64,000 nucleotides of DNA from positions 62,001 through 126,000 of the forward strand of contig NZ_WMBA01000010.1 of assembly GCF_009707865.1 (NCBI RefSeq), written 5' to 3'. Below, piece after piece: positions 56,839-64,000 of this stretch. The translations under genes and the position numbers were made by a program. Position 1 is the first letter of the stretch. Every line of letters begins with the position of its first letter. Source of the stretch: Amycolatopsis pithecellobii (GTDB taxonomy: Bacteria; Actinomycetota; Actinomycetes; Mycobacteriales; Pseudonocardiaceae). Below the pieces are notes generated by a model that saw nothing but the letters and a program-made list of their open reading frames with translations, searched no databases and was not told the DNA's origin.

Positions 56839-57729
56839 ATGGTGGAGCTGCGGCACCTGACCTACTTCCGCACCGTGGCCGAACTCGGTTCGATCGCCAA
56901 GGCGGCGACGGCGCTCCACATGACGCAACCCACGCTCAGCCGCCAAATCGCCCAGCTGGAGCGCGCGCTCGGTCACCAGCTGCTGCGCCGGAGTCCGCGT
57001 GGCACGTCACTGACTCCGGCCGGTCAGGGACTGCGCGCCCAGCTGGGCACGATCTTCCAGCAGATCGACCGGATTCCCGAGGTCCTTCGGGCCGCTGCCG
57101 TGTCCCAGCGGTTGGTCCACTGTGGACTTCCCCCGGGGCTGCCGCACGAGTGGTTCAGGCGGTTCGGCAACGTGCTGGGAGAACGCAGCCCACGGGTGAA
57201 ACTGTCGCTGCACGAAGGCAACAGCGAAGAGCAACGGGCGTGGTTACGGGAGGGGCTGATCGACGTCGGACTCGTCCACTTCGAACTCCCCGAGCTTGAT
57301 TCGGTGCTCGTGCTGACGCGGTCGTTCGGATGCGCCGTGCCCGCCGGCAGCACGCTCGCCGGGCGAAGTTCGTTCACCCTGGGGGATCTCGACGGGCTGC
57401 AGGTCATGGCTCACTCGGCTCAGGAGAACCCGGCCGAGGAGGTTCGGCTGCGAGCCGCCGCGGAAGCCGCCGGCGCGCATATCGATTGGCAGTTCCGGAA
57501 GTTCTCGGAGCACAGTTCGCTCATCGCGGAGAGTTCCGGTGCGGACGCCGTCCTGATTGGACAGACGTCGGCCGAACGGCACTTTCCGTCCTGGCGCTGG
57601 GTCCCGATGGATTCGGCGGACGAGGTCAACTCGGTCATCCGGACGTGGGTCGTGTGGCGTGATCCCGACGTGCCCGGCGTCAGGGAGTGCATCGACGCGA
57701 TGCTGGCTACGAGCCGCTCCCGAGCATGA
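56839..57729 (+). CDS. LysR family transcriptional regulator
   Basis: 296 aa. The N-terminal helix-turn-helix is VELRHLTYFRTVAELGSIAKAATALHMTQPTLSRQIAQLERAL, followed by the type 2 periplasmic-binding-like effector domain. Start ATG 56839; the next codon is a GTG that could also start. Divergent from an SDR gene. Its 3' end overlaps the convergent NADP-dependent oxidoreductase gene by 23 bases. Confidence 0.9.
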   Translation: MVELRHLTYFRTVAELGSIAKAATALHMTQPTLSRQIAQLERALGHQLLRRSPRGTSLTPAGQGLRAQLGTIFQQIDRIPEVLRAAAVSQRLVHCGLPPGLPHEWFRRFGNVLGERSPRVKLSLHEGNSEEQRAWLREGLIDVGLVHFELPELDSVLVLTRSFGCAVPAGSTLAGRSSFTLGDLDGLQVMAHSAQENPAEEVRLRAAAEAAGAHIDWQFRKFSEHSSLIAESSGADAVLIGQTSAERHFPSWRWVPMDSADEVNSVIRTWVVWRDPDVPGVRECIDAMLATSRSRA

Positions 57730-58642
57730 CGCCGGGCACGATGAGGACCAGGCGTCCGCGCACCTGCCCGGTCTCGCTGGTGCGGTGGGCTTCGGCGATG
57801 TCGGTCAACGGGAAGGTCCGCTCGACCGGCAGCCAGAACTTCCCGGCTTCGACCAGTTCACCGATCCCGGCCAGCGCGTGGAAGGCATTGCCGTCGACGA
57901 ACCCGTTGCTGAAGTGCACACCGTGCTGCTCGGCGCCGGCGAAGTCGGCGAGGGTGATCACGTTCTTCACGTCGCCGGCGAGGTCGATGAGCTCAGGCAA
58001 CACACCGTTGCCCGCCACGTCGAGCGCGACGTCGACGCCGTCGGGAGCCAAGGCGCGAACCCGGTCGCTCATCCCTTCGCCGTAGGTGACCGGCTGCACG
58101 CCCAGCATGGTCAGGTACCCGCTGTTGCGGGCGCTGGCGGCGCCGATCACCCGCGCACCACGGGCGACGGCGAGCTGGACGGTGGCGCTGCCGATACCGC
58201 CGGAGGCGCCGTTGACGAACAACGTCGTTCCCGCGCTGACAGCCAGTTGGTCGAGTGCCCGGGTGGCGGTTTCCAGCGCGACCGGTATGCCGGCGGCGTC
58301 GACGAACCCCAGTGACGGCGGGATGACCGCGCGGTAGGTGAGCAGGGCCAGTTCGGCGGCCGCGGCCTGGTCGTCGGAGATGCCGAAGACCCGGTCGCCG
58401 ACAGCGACGTCGGTGACGCCCTCGCCGACCTCGTCGACGACACCGGCGACGTCGGCACCGGTCGTCTGGGGCAGAGTGGCGCCAAAGCTGAGTTCACCTC
58501 GGCGGATCTTCGAGTCGCTGGCGCTGATCCCGGCCGCACGGACCTGGATCCGCACCTGCCCGGGACCGGGGTGGGGGGCAGGCAGGTCCACGATCTCCAG
58601 GACCTCGGGACCGCCGTACCGCGTGAACTGCACTGCTTTCAT
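57707..58642 (-). CDS. NADP-dependent zinc-less oxidoreductase (quinone reductase-like)
   Basis: 311 aa. The opening MKAVQFTRYGGPEVLEIVDLPAPHPGPGQV is typical of quinone oxidoreductase-type MDRs. LFVNGASGGIGSATVQLAVARGARVIG is the NADPH-binding turn. No zinc ligands are seen. The ATG at 58642 has GAAGGAGA upstream. It follows the DHA2 efflux gene by 14 bases and would be co-transcribed with it. Confidence 0.9.
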   Translation of the reverse strand: MKAVQFTRYGGPEVLEIVDLPAPHPGPGQVRIQVRAAGISASDSKIRRGELSFGATLPQTTGADVAGVVDEVGEGVTDVAVGDRVFGISDDQAAAAELALLTYRAVIPPSLGFVDAAGIPVALETATRALDQLAVSAGTTLFVNGASGGIGSATVQLAVARGARVIGAASARNSGYLTMLGVQPVTYGEGMSDRVRALAPDGVDVALDVAGNGVLPELIDLAGDVKNVITLADFAGAEQHGVHFSNGFVDGNAFHALAGIGELVEAGKFWLPVERTFPLTDIAEAHRTSETGQVRGRLVLIVPGVMLGSGS

Positions 58643-58656
58643 GGTGATCTTCTCCT

Positions 58657-60114
58657 TCAGTGGGTGAGCACGGGCTCGGGGTTGACAGGCAGCCGGCCGC
58701 CGCGGAAGAGCCCCGCGGACACCAGCGCGCCGGCGAGGAAGAGAGCGGCGGCGATCCAGAACACGAAGTGGTACCCGGAGAGAGTCGCCTGCGCGATCGT
58801 CGCCGGGTTGCTCGCGGACGCGCCGTGGGCGGTGAGGTAGTGCGTGGTCGCGGTCGCGCCGAGCGAGCTGAACACGGCAAGCCCGATCGAGCCGCCGACC
58901 TGCTGGGTGATGTTCGCCATCGCCGACGCCACACCGGTCTCGTGCGGCCGCACGCCGCTGGTGGCGGCGTTCTGCCCCGGCCCGAAGACCATCCCGAGGC
59001 CGAGGCCGATGACGAGCAGGCCCGGCAGCACCCCGCCGGTGTAGGTGGAGTCCGCGTCGATGCCGGTGAGCAGCACCATGCCGACGGCGGCGAGCAGGCT
59101 GCCGATTGCGACGATCGGCCGGGGTCCGACGCGCGGCAGCAGCACGGCGCCGGAGAACACCGCGCCCACCATCACCAGGACGACCATCGGCAGGAACGCC
59201 AGGCCGCTCTGCACCGGCGTGAAGTTCAAGGTCTCGGCCAGGTAGTAGGTGACGAACAGGAACACCGCGAACCCGCCGGTGCCCGAGATCCCGATGACCA
59301 AATAGGAGGCGCCCCGATCGCGGTCCAGGACCACCGACAGCGGTAGCAGCGGATCGCGGACCCGGCGCTCGACCAGCACGAACGCGACGACGAGGAGCAC
59401 GCCGAGGAGCGCCGGGCCCACCGTCCAGAAGTCGCTCCAGCCGCGGGTGGCGGCGTTGCCGAGCCCGTACACGATGCCGAACAGGCCGGCCAAGGCCAGG
59501 ACGGTGCCCGCGAGGTCCAGCCGGGTTCGGTCCGGCCGGGCGCGGTCGACCAGGAACACGAGCGCACCGGCGACCGCGACCGCCGCGATGAGGACGTTGA
59601 CGTACAGGCACCACCGCCACGACAGGTTCTGGGTGAGGACTCCGCCCAGGAGCAGGCCCAGCGCGCCGCCGGCGCCCGAGATCGCCCCGAAGACACCGAA
59701 TGCGCGACCGCGCTCGTCCGCGTTATCAGCGAACGTCACCGAGACCATCGACAACGCGGCCGGCGCGAGGACGGCGGCAAACGCGCCTTGGGCGATCCGG
59801 GCGATCAGCAGGAGCCCGAACCCGCCCGCCGCGCCACCGAGGGCCGACGCGGCCGCGAATCCGATCATCCCGGCGATGAACAGGCGTTTGCGGCCGAAGA
59901 GGTCGCAGAGCCGGCCGCCGAGCAGCAGGAGGCTGCCGAAGGCGAGCGCATAGCCCGTCACCACCCACTGGCGGCTGTCGTCGGAAAACGCGAGATCGCG
60001 CTGGGCGGTCGGCAGGGCGATGTTGACGATCGTCGAGTCCAGGATGACCGTCAGCTGGGCCAGGCTGAGCACGACGAGCGCGAGCCACCGGTTGCGGCTC
60101 ACTCCAGATTTCAT
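58657..60114 (-). CDS. DHA2 (EmrB/QacA) family MFS drug efflux transporter
   Basis: 485 aa, about 14 predicted membrane helices. TM1 has VVLSLAQLTVILDSTIVNIALPTAQRDL (motif D1, LDxTIVNIAL). The loop signature GGRLCDLFGRKRLF and motif C-like GGALGLLLGGVL follow. Such proton antiporters expel toxic lipophilic compounds. It is divergent from a TetR gene, with a perfect ACTTATC-ACC-GATAAGT operator between them. Confidence 0.92.
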   Translation of the reverse strand: MKSGVSRNRWLALVVLSLAQLTVILDSTIVNIALPTAQRDLAFSDDSRQWVVTGYALAFGSLLLLGGRLCDLFGRKRLFIAGMIGFAAASALGGAAGGFGLLLIARIAQGAFAAVLAPAALSMVSVTFADNADERGRAFGVFGAISGAGGALGLLLGGVLTQNLSWRWCLYVNVLIAAVAVAGALVFLVDRARPDRTRLDLAGTVLALAGLFGIVYGLGNAATRGWSDFWTVGPALLGVLLVVAFVLVERRVRDPLLPLSVVLDRDRGASYLVIGISGTGGFAVFLFVTYYLAETLNFTPVQSGLAFLPMVVLVMVGAVFSGAVLLPRVGPRPIVAIGSLLAAVGMVLLTGIDADSTYTGGVLPGLLVIGLGLGMVFGPGQNAATSGVRPHETGVASAMANITQQVGGSIGLAVFSSLGATATTHYLTAHGASASNPATIAQATLSGYHFVFWIAAALFLAGALVSAGLFRGGRLPVNPEPVLTH

Positions 60115-60159
60115 GCGACTCCGATCTTCGACGAGCTCTGACTTACCGATGGTACATTA

Positions 60160-60176
60160 ACTTATCACCGATAAGT
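60160..60176. promoter_or_regulatory. TetR operator between efflux pump and regulator
   Basis: ACTTATC-ACC-GATAAGT, a perfect 17-base palindrome in an AT-rich gap, 27 bases before the tetR start. A partial repeat ACTTACCGAT lies 20 bases to the left (about 60141-60150), which may be a second weak site. Confidence 0.68.
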
Positions 60177-60202
60177 CAAGTGTCGATGGGTAAGGTGACC
60201 CC

Positions 60203-60916
60203 ATGTCCGACGAACAGCCGCGAACCCGTACGAAACAAGCCGGCGCAGGCGGTTCCGAGGTCCTCTGGCTCCGTGACACGGGGCCGCGCCCGCCGCGGCG
60301 GAACACCCCGCTCACCTTGGAGCGGATCATCACCGCCGCGATCGCCGAACTGGACGCGGCGGGCGCGGAACGGCTGACGATGCGCAAGCTCGCCGAACGG
60401 CTCGAGGTGACCTCGACCGCCCTCTACTGGCACGTCGCGACCAAGGAGGACCTGCTCGACCTCGCGCTCGACCACGTCGTCGGCGAGGTTCCGGTGCCCG
60501 CACCCGACTCGCAACCGCGCGCGGGACTGCGCACGGTGCTCACCGGCTGGCGCGCCGCGATGCTGGCCCACCCGTGGTCACCCGGACTACTCGGCCGGCC
60601 GATGCTGGGACCCAACGTCCTGGCGCGCACCGAGTTCATCCAGGCCATGCTCGTGCGCGCCGGACTGTCCGGAGTGGACCTCGCCGCCGCCACACGAACG
60701 CTCGCCGGCTTCGTGATCGGAGCGTCCATGGCCGACGCCACGTGGCGCCGGCTGGACGACCCGGGCGCGATCGCCAAAGTCCGAGCGCACATCCTCGACG
60801 CGGCTGAGCTGTACCCGACACTCAGCACATCGGGGTTCGTCGACGCGGCGTGGTCCGACGACGACCTGTTCGTCCTCGGCCTCGAACGCGTTCTCGACCT
60901 GCTCCTCCCAGCCTGA
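60203..60916 (+). CDS. TetR-type repressor with TetR_C domain
   Basis: 237 aa. An N-terminal extension of about 35 residues precedes the helix-turn-helix (LERIITAAIAELDAAGAERLTMRKLAERLEVTSTALYWHVATKEDLLDLALDHV), which is close to classic tetracycline repressor-type regulators, including ALYWHV. A ligand-binding helical domain follows. Divergent from the DHA2 pump; probably de-represses the pump on binding a drug. Terminator hairpin follows. Confidence 0.9.
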   Translation: MSDEQPRTRTKQAGAGGSEVLWLRDTGPRPPRRNTPLTLERIITAAIAELDAAGAERLTMRKLAERLEVTSTALYWHVATKEDLLDLALDHVVGEVPVPAPDSQPRAGLRTVLTGWRAAMLAHPWSPGLLGRPMLGPNVLARTEFIQAMLVRAGLSGVDLAAATRTLAGFVIGASMADATWRRLDDPGAIAKVRAHILDAAELYPTLSTSGFVDAAWSDDDLFVLGLERVLDLLLPA

Positions 60917-60921
60917 ACAAG

Positions 60922-60941
60922 GGCGCTGTGACCACAGCGCC
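60922..60941 (+). terminator. Terminator hairpin after tetR
   Basis: GGCGCTGT-GACC-ACAGCGCC, an 8-bp perfect stem 6 bases after the stop at 60916, without a strong T-run. Confidence 0.65.
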
Positions 60942-61062
60942 AGAGCCTGGAATATCTCCGCCAAGTGGTCCGTGGATAGCGACAAAAGTGGTACTTGCGC
61001 GGTCCAAATGAGGTACCCAAAACACGGGTCGCACTAGGTAGCGTTGCAGAGATGAGAGAATC

Positions 61063-61089
61063 GGATACCTCGTTCGCAGCAGGGTATCC
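61063..61089. promoter_or_regulatory. Inverted repeat upstream of MFS/sulfotransferase operon
   Basis: GGATACC (61063-61069) and GGTATCC (61083-61089) are separated by 13 bases, ending 18 bases before the MFS start. The surrounding 60942-61107 is AT-rich for this genome and carries no gene. It could be an operator or promoter structure; no regulator gene is adjacent to the operon except the upstream TetR, whose own site is different. Confidence 0.45.
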
Positions 61090-61107
61090 AAACAATCCAA
61101 AATTGCC

Positions 61108-62520
61108 GTGCCGCGCAGCCGGAGCAGTCGCGTGGCGTTAGCGGGGTTGTCCGACAGATCGGTGAGCCGATTTCTGGTGGCAGTCGTGCTGTCAGTCACG
61201 AATTTCGTGGCGGTATTTGACGGCATCGTCGTCACGGTCGCGCTTCCCTCGATCCAAGCCGATCTCGGGCTGCGACAGCTTGACGCACAATGGTTGATCA
61301 CCGCCTATGCGGTTGCGCTGGGGGGAATGCTACTGTTCGGCGGTCGCTGCGGTGATCGGTATGGACGGCGGCGAATACTGGTCATCGGCCTCTCGCTTTT
61401 CGTGGGAGGGCTTCTCGTCGCAGGCGGTGCATGGGCGCCGTGGCTACTGTTCACGGCGCGTGCCCTTCAGGGCTTGGGGGCCGCATTCGCGATCCCGAAC
61501 TCGTTTGCCATCATCAGTGCGTTGCGCCCGCCTGATTTCCGTCGGCGAATCTTCGCATCGGTGGCTGTCGCGGGTGGGCTTGGCGCCGCTGGAGGCGCGA
61601 TTATCGGCGGACTGATGACCGAGGGCCTGGGCTGGCGCTTCGTCTTTCTGCTCACCGCACTCGTGGCCGGCGCAGCGGCTGTGCTTGCCACGAAGGTGCT
61701 CGACGGTAGCGCGTGCAATTCGGGACCAGGCCGCCCGGATCTCGTCGCGGCGTTCCTGTCATTGGCAGGGCTGGGACTTCTTGTCCTCGCCATCACCGAC
61801 ATCGCCCGAGCCGGTCTGCTGGCGCCGGCCACGATGACGGCCTTCATACTGTCCGTGCTGTTCCTCGTCGCCTTCGTGGTACGAGAGCGACACTCGAAGG
61901 CGCCATTGGTGCCGTCTCGAATTCTCCGGGACCGGGCGTTGTGGGCGGCGGTGAGCGGACTCCCGGGGGTGGTGTTCGCTTATGACGGCACCGCGTTCAT
62001 CGGACCGTTGTTCCTCCAGCAGGTCGCCGGTTTCCGGCCGCTTGAAACAGGCTTGGCGTTCGGTCCGCTGGGTGTCGCTGTGCTTGCCGGTTCTCCGATT
62101 GCGGGATTCGTGTTGCGTCGGTTGCACTGGTCCCTTGTTGCTGCTGGTGCGCAACTGCTGTGCACAGCCGGATTGATATTCCTTCAGCGGGCTCCGGGAC
62201 ACGCTGGTTACCTCACCCATGTCCTGCCTGGCCTGATGCTGATTGGCACGGGTGCGGCGATTTCGGTAATAGCGTTCAACAGCGTGGCGGGGAGCAACGC
62301 CAGGCCGACGGACCATGGTGGCGTGTACGCGGTTTACGAGACCGTGAAATACCTGACCGGTGCTCTCGCGGTAGCGACACTGAGCACGGTCGCAGCTGGA
62401 ATGGGTTCCCTGGCCGATGGCTACGGACTTGCTTTCACCGTCAGCGCTGTAATCGCATTCACTTGCGGTGTGGCGGCGTTGATCGTTGGACGTCTCACGC
62501 GGAAGGACATACGAGCATGA
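61108..62520 (+). CDS. MFS transporter (DHA2-like exporter) coupled to sulfotransferase
   Basis: 470 aa from GTG 61108, with about 14 hydrophobic segments. TM1 has NFVAVFDGIVVTVALPSIQADLG, a variant of the LDxTIVNIAL motif, and the loop signature is GGRCGDRYGRRRIL. The stop overlaps the sulfotransferase start (ATGA), so the two proteins are made together. Codon use is slightly less GC-biased than in neighbours. Likely exports a compound, perhaps the sulfated product, but this is inference. Confidence 0.88.
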   Translation: MPRSRSSRVALAGLSDRSVSRFLVAVVLSVTNFVAVFDGIVVTVALPSIQADLGLRQLDAQWLITAYAVALGGMLLFGGRCGDRYGRRRILVIGLSLFVGGLLVAGGAWAPWLLFTARALQGLGAAFAIPNSFAIISALRPPDFRRRIFASVAVAGGLGAAGGAIIGGLMTEGLGWRFVFLLTALVAGAAAVLATKVLDGSACNSGPGRPDLVAAFLSLAGLGLLVLAITDIARAGLLAPATMTAFILSVLFLVAFVVRERHSKAPLVPSRILRDRALWAAVSGLPGVVFAYDGTAFIGPLFLQQVAGFRPLETGLAFGPLGVAVLAGSPIAGFVLRRLHWSLVAAGAQLLCTAGLIFLQRAPGHAGYLTHVLPGLMLIGTGAAISVIAFNSVAGSNARPTDHGGVYAVYETVKYLTGALAVATLSTVAAGMGSLADGYGLAFTVSAVIAFTCGVAALIVGRLTRKDIRA

Positions 62521-63368
62521 CGGAAAAGATCTATTACCTTCTGCACGGCCTGCAGGATCGCTACAGCGCCCTCTATCAGGACAACATTGCCCGGCTGGGC
62601 CCGCACGACGTTGTTGTCGCCAGCATCGGCAGTTCGGGCCAATCGTTCCTCGGCAACATCCTCCTGGAATTGGGACTCAACTACGCTGACCCCTACACCG
62701 AGGCCTTGAGTGAAGACGGCACGAGCGCCGGCGTGCCGGCTTACGCCGACTACCGGGACCGTCTTCCAGCACACGAACCGGCTGAACTGACCTGGCCCCG
62801 GTTCGTCAAAACGCATTTGACGCCTGAGTTCTTCGATCATCGGCCATTGTTGGGTTCGTGGATCCTCGTCCGGGACCCGCGGGACGCCCTCTACTCGTGG
62901 TACCGCTTCCGGACAGAGTTCGTCCGTGATCCGCTCGATCAGTTGGCCACGTCTTTCGACGACTGGCTGTGCAGGCCGGGGCCTAGAGGGCTCGACCGTA
63001 TCGACGACTGGGCGGACTTCTATGACCGGTGGAGTCGTTGGAGCCCCCGTCGGTGTGCGATAAGTACATTCGAGGACCTGAAACAGAACTTGGTACCGAC
63101 GCTGACTGAAGGTCTACGGACCTTCGGGATCGCGGCGGACGACGCACGGCTCGAGTCGGCGATCCGCAGAAGCAGCTTCGACGCCATGCGCGGTCATGAA
63201 CGGCGCTACGGAGGCGCCGGCGCCGGCATCCTGCGCCGGGGCCGTCCCCATGAATGGAAGGATTGGATGACGCCGTCAACAATGAAACATTTCACCCGGG
63301 ACACTATCGCCCCGGTTGCGGCGCGGTTTGGTTATCACCTTGGACCGCAACAGCCGAACCTTCGGTGA
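62517..63368 (+). CDS. Sulfotransferase family protein
   Basis: 283 aa. A 5'-phosphosulfate loop-like VASIGSSGQSFLGNILLELGL (about 35-55; typical form PxSGTTW) is followed by the 3'-phosphate site WILVRDPRDALYSWYRF (116-132). The C-terminal RRGRPHEWKDWMTP corresponds to the conserved RKGxxGDWK PAPS-binding segment. A FVKTHLTPEFF segment carries the usual K(T/S)H motif. It would transfer sulfate from PAPS to an alcohol or phenol. Coupled to the MFS exporter by a 4-base overlap. Confidence 0.88.
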   Translation: MTEKIYYLLHGLQDRYSALYQDNIARLGPHDVVVASIGSSGQSFLGNILLELGLNYADPYTEALSEDGTSAGVPAYADYRDRLPAHEPAELTWPRFVKTHLTPEFFDHRPLLGSWILVRDPRDALYSWYRFRTEFVRDPLDQLATSFDDWLCRPGPRGLDRIDDWADFYDRWSRWSPRRCAISTFEDLKQNLVPTLTEGLRTFGIAADDARLESAIRRSSFDAMRGHERRYGGAGAGILRRGRPHEWKDWMTPSTMKHFTRDTIAPVAARFGYHLGPQQPNLR

Positions 63369-63379
63369 AGATCGTCGCG

Positions 63380-64000
63380 TCAACGCATCCAGACAAGTCG
63401 GCCGCGCAGGTATGCAACGGCTCGGGAGATGGCGACGTTGAGGATGATGTAGATGGCTCCGGCGATCGCGTAAATGGCCAGTGGCTGGTGGGTATTGCTG
63501 GCACCGTTCTGGGCGTGGGCGAGAAGTTCTTGGACACCGATGACGTACAGGATGCTGGTGCTTTTCAGTTGGATGATGATGAAGTTGGTAAGCGCGGGAA
63601 GCATGGCGGTGACAGTTTGGGGGAGCGTGATCGCGGTGAGCGTCCGGGGGGAACTGAGGCCCAGGGCCGCCGCGGCTTCGGTTTGACCGGTGGGGACGGC
63701 GGCGAGTCCGGCGCGGAAGATCTCGACGGCGTAGCCGGCACCGTAGGCTATGAGCCAGAGCAACCCCGCGGTCCACGCGGACAGGAATACGCCGAACTGT
63801 GTCAGTCCAAAGTAGAGGATGAACAATTGCAGGATCGGTGGTGTTCCGCGGATAAGCTCGACGTAGGCGGCGACCAAGGCTCTGACGATGGCGGGAGCGT
63901 GCTGTCGGGCGACGGCGAGCAGCATGCCTGCGACGAGCGCGGCGGCGGTGCCGAGCGTCCCGATCTCAAGTGCGGTGACGGTGCCCTCAAGCATCTGCGG
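63380..64000 (-). CDS. Amino-acid ABC transporter permease, partial
   Basis: The gene runs out of the window on the right; about 206 residues are visible. The HisM/GlnP-type inner-membrane permease is recognised by LVAAYVELIRGTPPILQLFILYFGL, YGAGYAVEIFRAGLAAVPTGQTEAAAALGLS (the EAA-loop contacting the ATPase) and ITLPQTVTAMLPALTNFIIIQLKSTSI. An internal ATG at 63994 exists, but relatives have more sequence upstream, so the start is probably beyond 64000. Polar amino-acid uptake is likely. Confidence 0.9.
   Translation of the reverse strand, partial: PQMLEGTVTALEIGTLGTAAALVAGMLLAVARQHAPAIVRALVAAYVELIRGTPPILQLFILYFGLTQFGVFLSAWTAGLLWLIAYGAGYAVEIFRAGLAAVPTGQTEAAAALGLSSPRTLTAITLPQTVTAMLPALTNFIIIQLKSTSILYVIGVQELLAHAQNGASNTHQPLAIYAIAGAIYIILNVAISRAVAYLRGRLVWMR

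Noticed and set aside
57707-59620. 637-codon minus-strand frame as one fused protein
   Set aside because: Only the last 311 codons form the oxidoreductase; the upstream part is an Arg-rich shadow of the DHA2 transporter gene.
44493-60916. Supercluster as an antibiotic biosynthetic gene cluster
   Set aside because: No PKS, NRPS, terpene cyclase or carrier protein is present; enzyme types and an AAHS importer fit catabolism better.

Overview
The window is GC-rich actinobacterial chromosome, most likely from Pseudonocardiales (an Amycolatopsis-like organism). This is inferred from the strong G/C bias at codon third positions, the many GTG starts, a mycothiol conjugate amidase (Mca), a SigC-type ECF sigma factor with a zinc-finger anti-sigma protein, a GuaB1-type IMPDH-related protein, a short-chain Z-prenyl diphosphate synthase, and DUF4307, DUF3500 and DivIVA-type proteins. 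No rRNA, tRNA, CRISPR array, prophage or transposase gene was seen.

Region 1 (1-15 kb): start of a FAD enzyme, fumC, sigC/anti-sigma, a TetR-controlled EamA exporter, an ATP-dependent DNA ligase, a Tat-exported PHP-domain protein, an aldo/keto reductase, an MBL hydrolase, a TetR-controlled carboxylesterase, DUF309, guaB1 and phoH. Region 2 (15-36 kb) is a conserved core. Its gene content, from memory of the M. tuberculosis map, matches roughly Rv1074c-Rv1098c: Z-prenyl synthase, haemolysin III, DUF255, mca, DUF4307, greA, metB, proline-rich membrane protein, cbs and thiolase, with fumC and phoH in region 1. Lineage-specific insertions break this core: an orphan 468-aa protein with a leaderless trypsin-like peptidase (16.2-18.3 kb), a decayed patch (19.4-20.1 kb), and a PIN toxin-antitoxin pair inside the mca operon.

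Region 3 (36-44 kb) holds housekeeping and lipid genes: BI-1 protein, a two-domain acyl-CoA reductase-like SDR, a coiled-coil DivIVA-type protein, an amidase/MFS pair and DinB. Region 4 (44.5-60.9 kb) is a catabolic and regulatory supercluster. A DapA-family lyase, two SDRs, a zinc alcohol dehydrogenase, DUF3500, an alpha/beta hydrolase, an AAHS-type MFS importer and an RraA-type aldolase surround a LysR gene. The same ATAG-N7-CTAT palindrome lies in two divergent promoters there, suggesting one regulon for uptake and breakdown of an unidentified carbonyl or aromatic compound. TetR/oxidoreductase, LysR/SDR and TetR/DHA2-efflux modules follow, each with a readable palindromic operator. Region 5 (61-64 kb) has an MFS exporter translationally coupled to a sulfotransferase, then a partial amino-acid ABC permease.

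DNA-level signals not explained by genes include a ~90-bp palindromic repeat family: two full copies and one half copy, with compensatory changes in the terminal inverted repeats, and one copy splitting an MBL-fold gene. A 13-bp palindrome, GTCCACWGTGGAC, also recurs in several reading frames.
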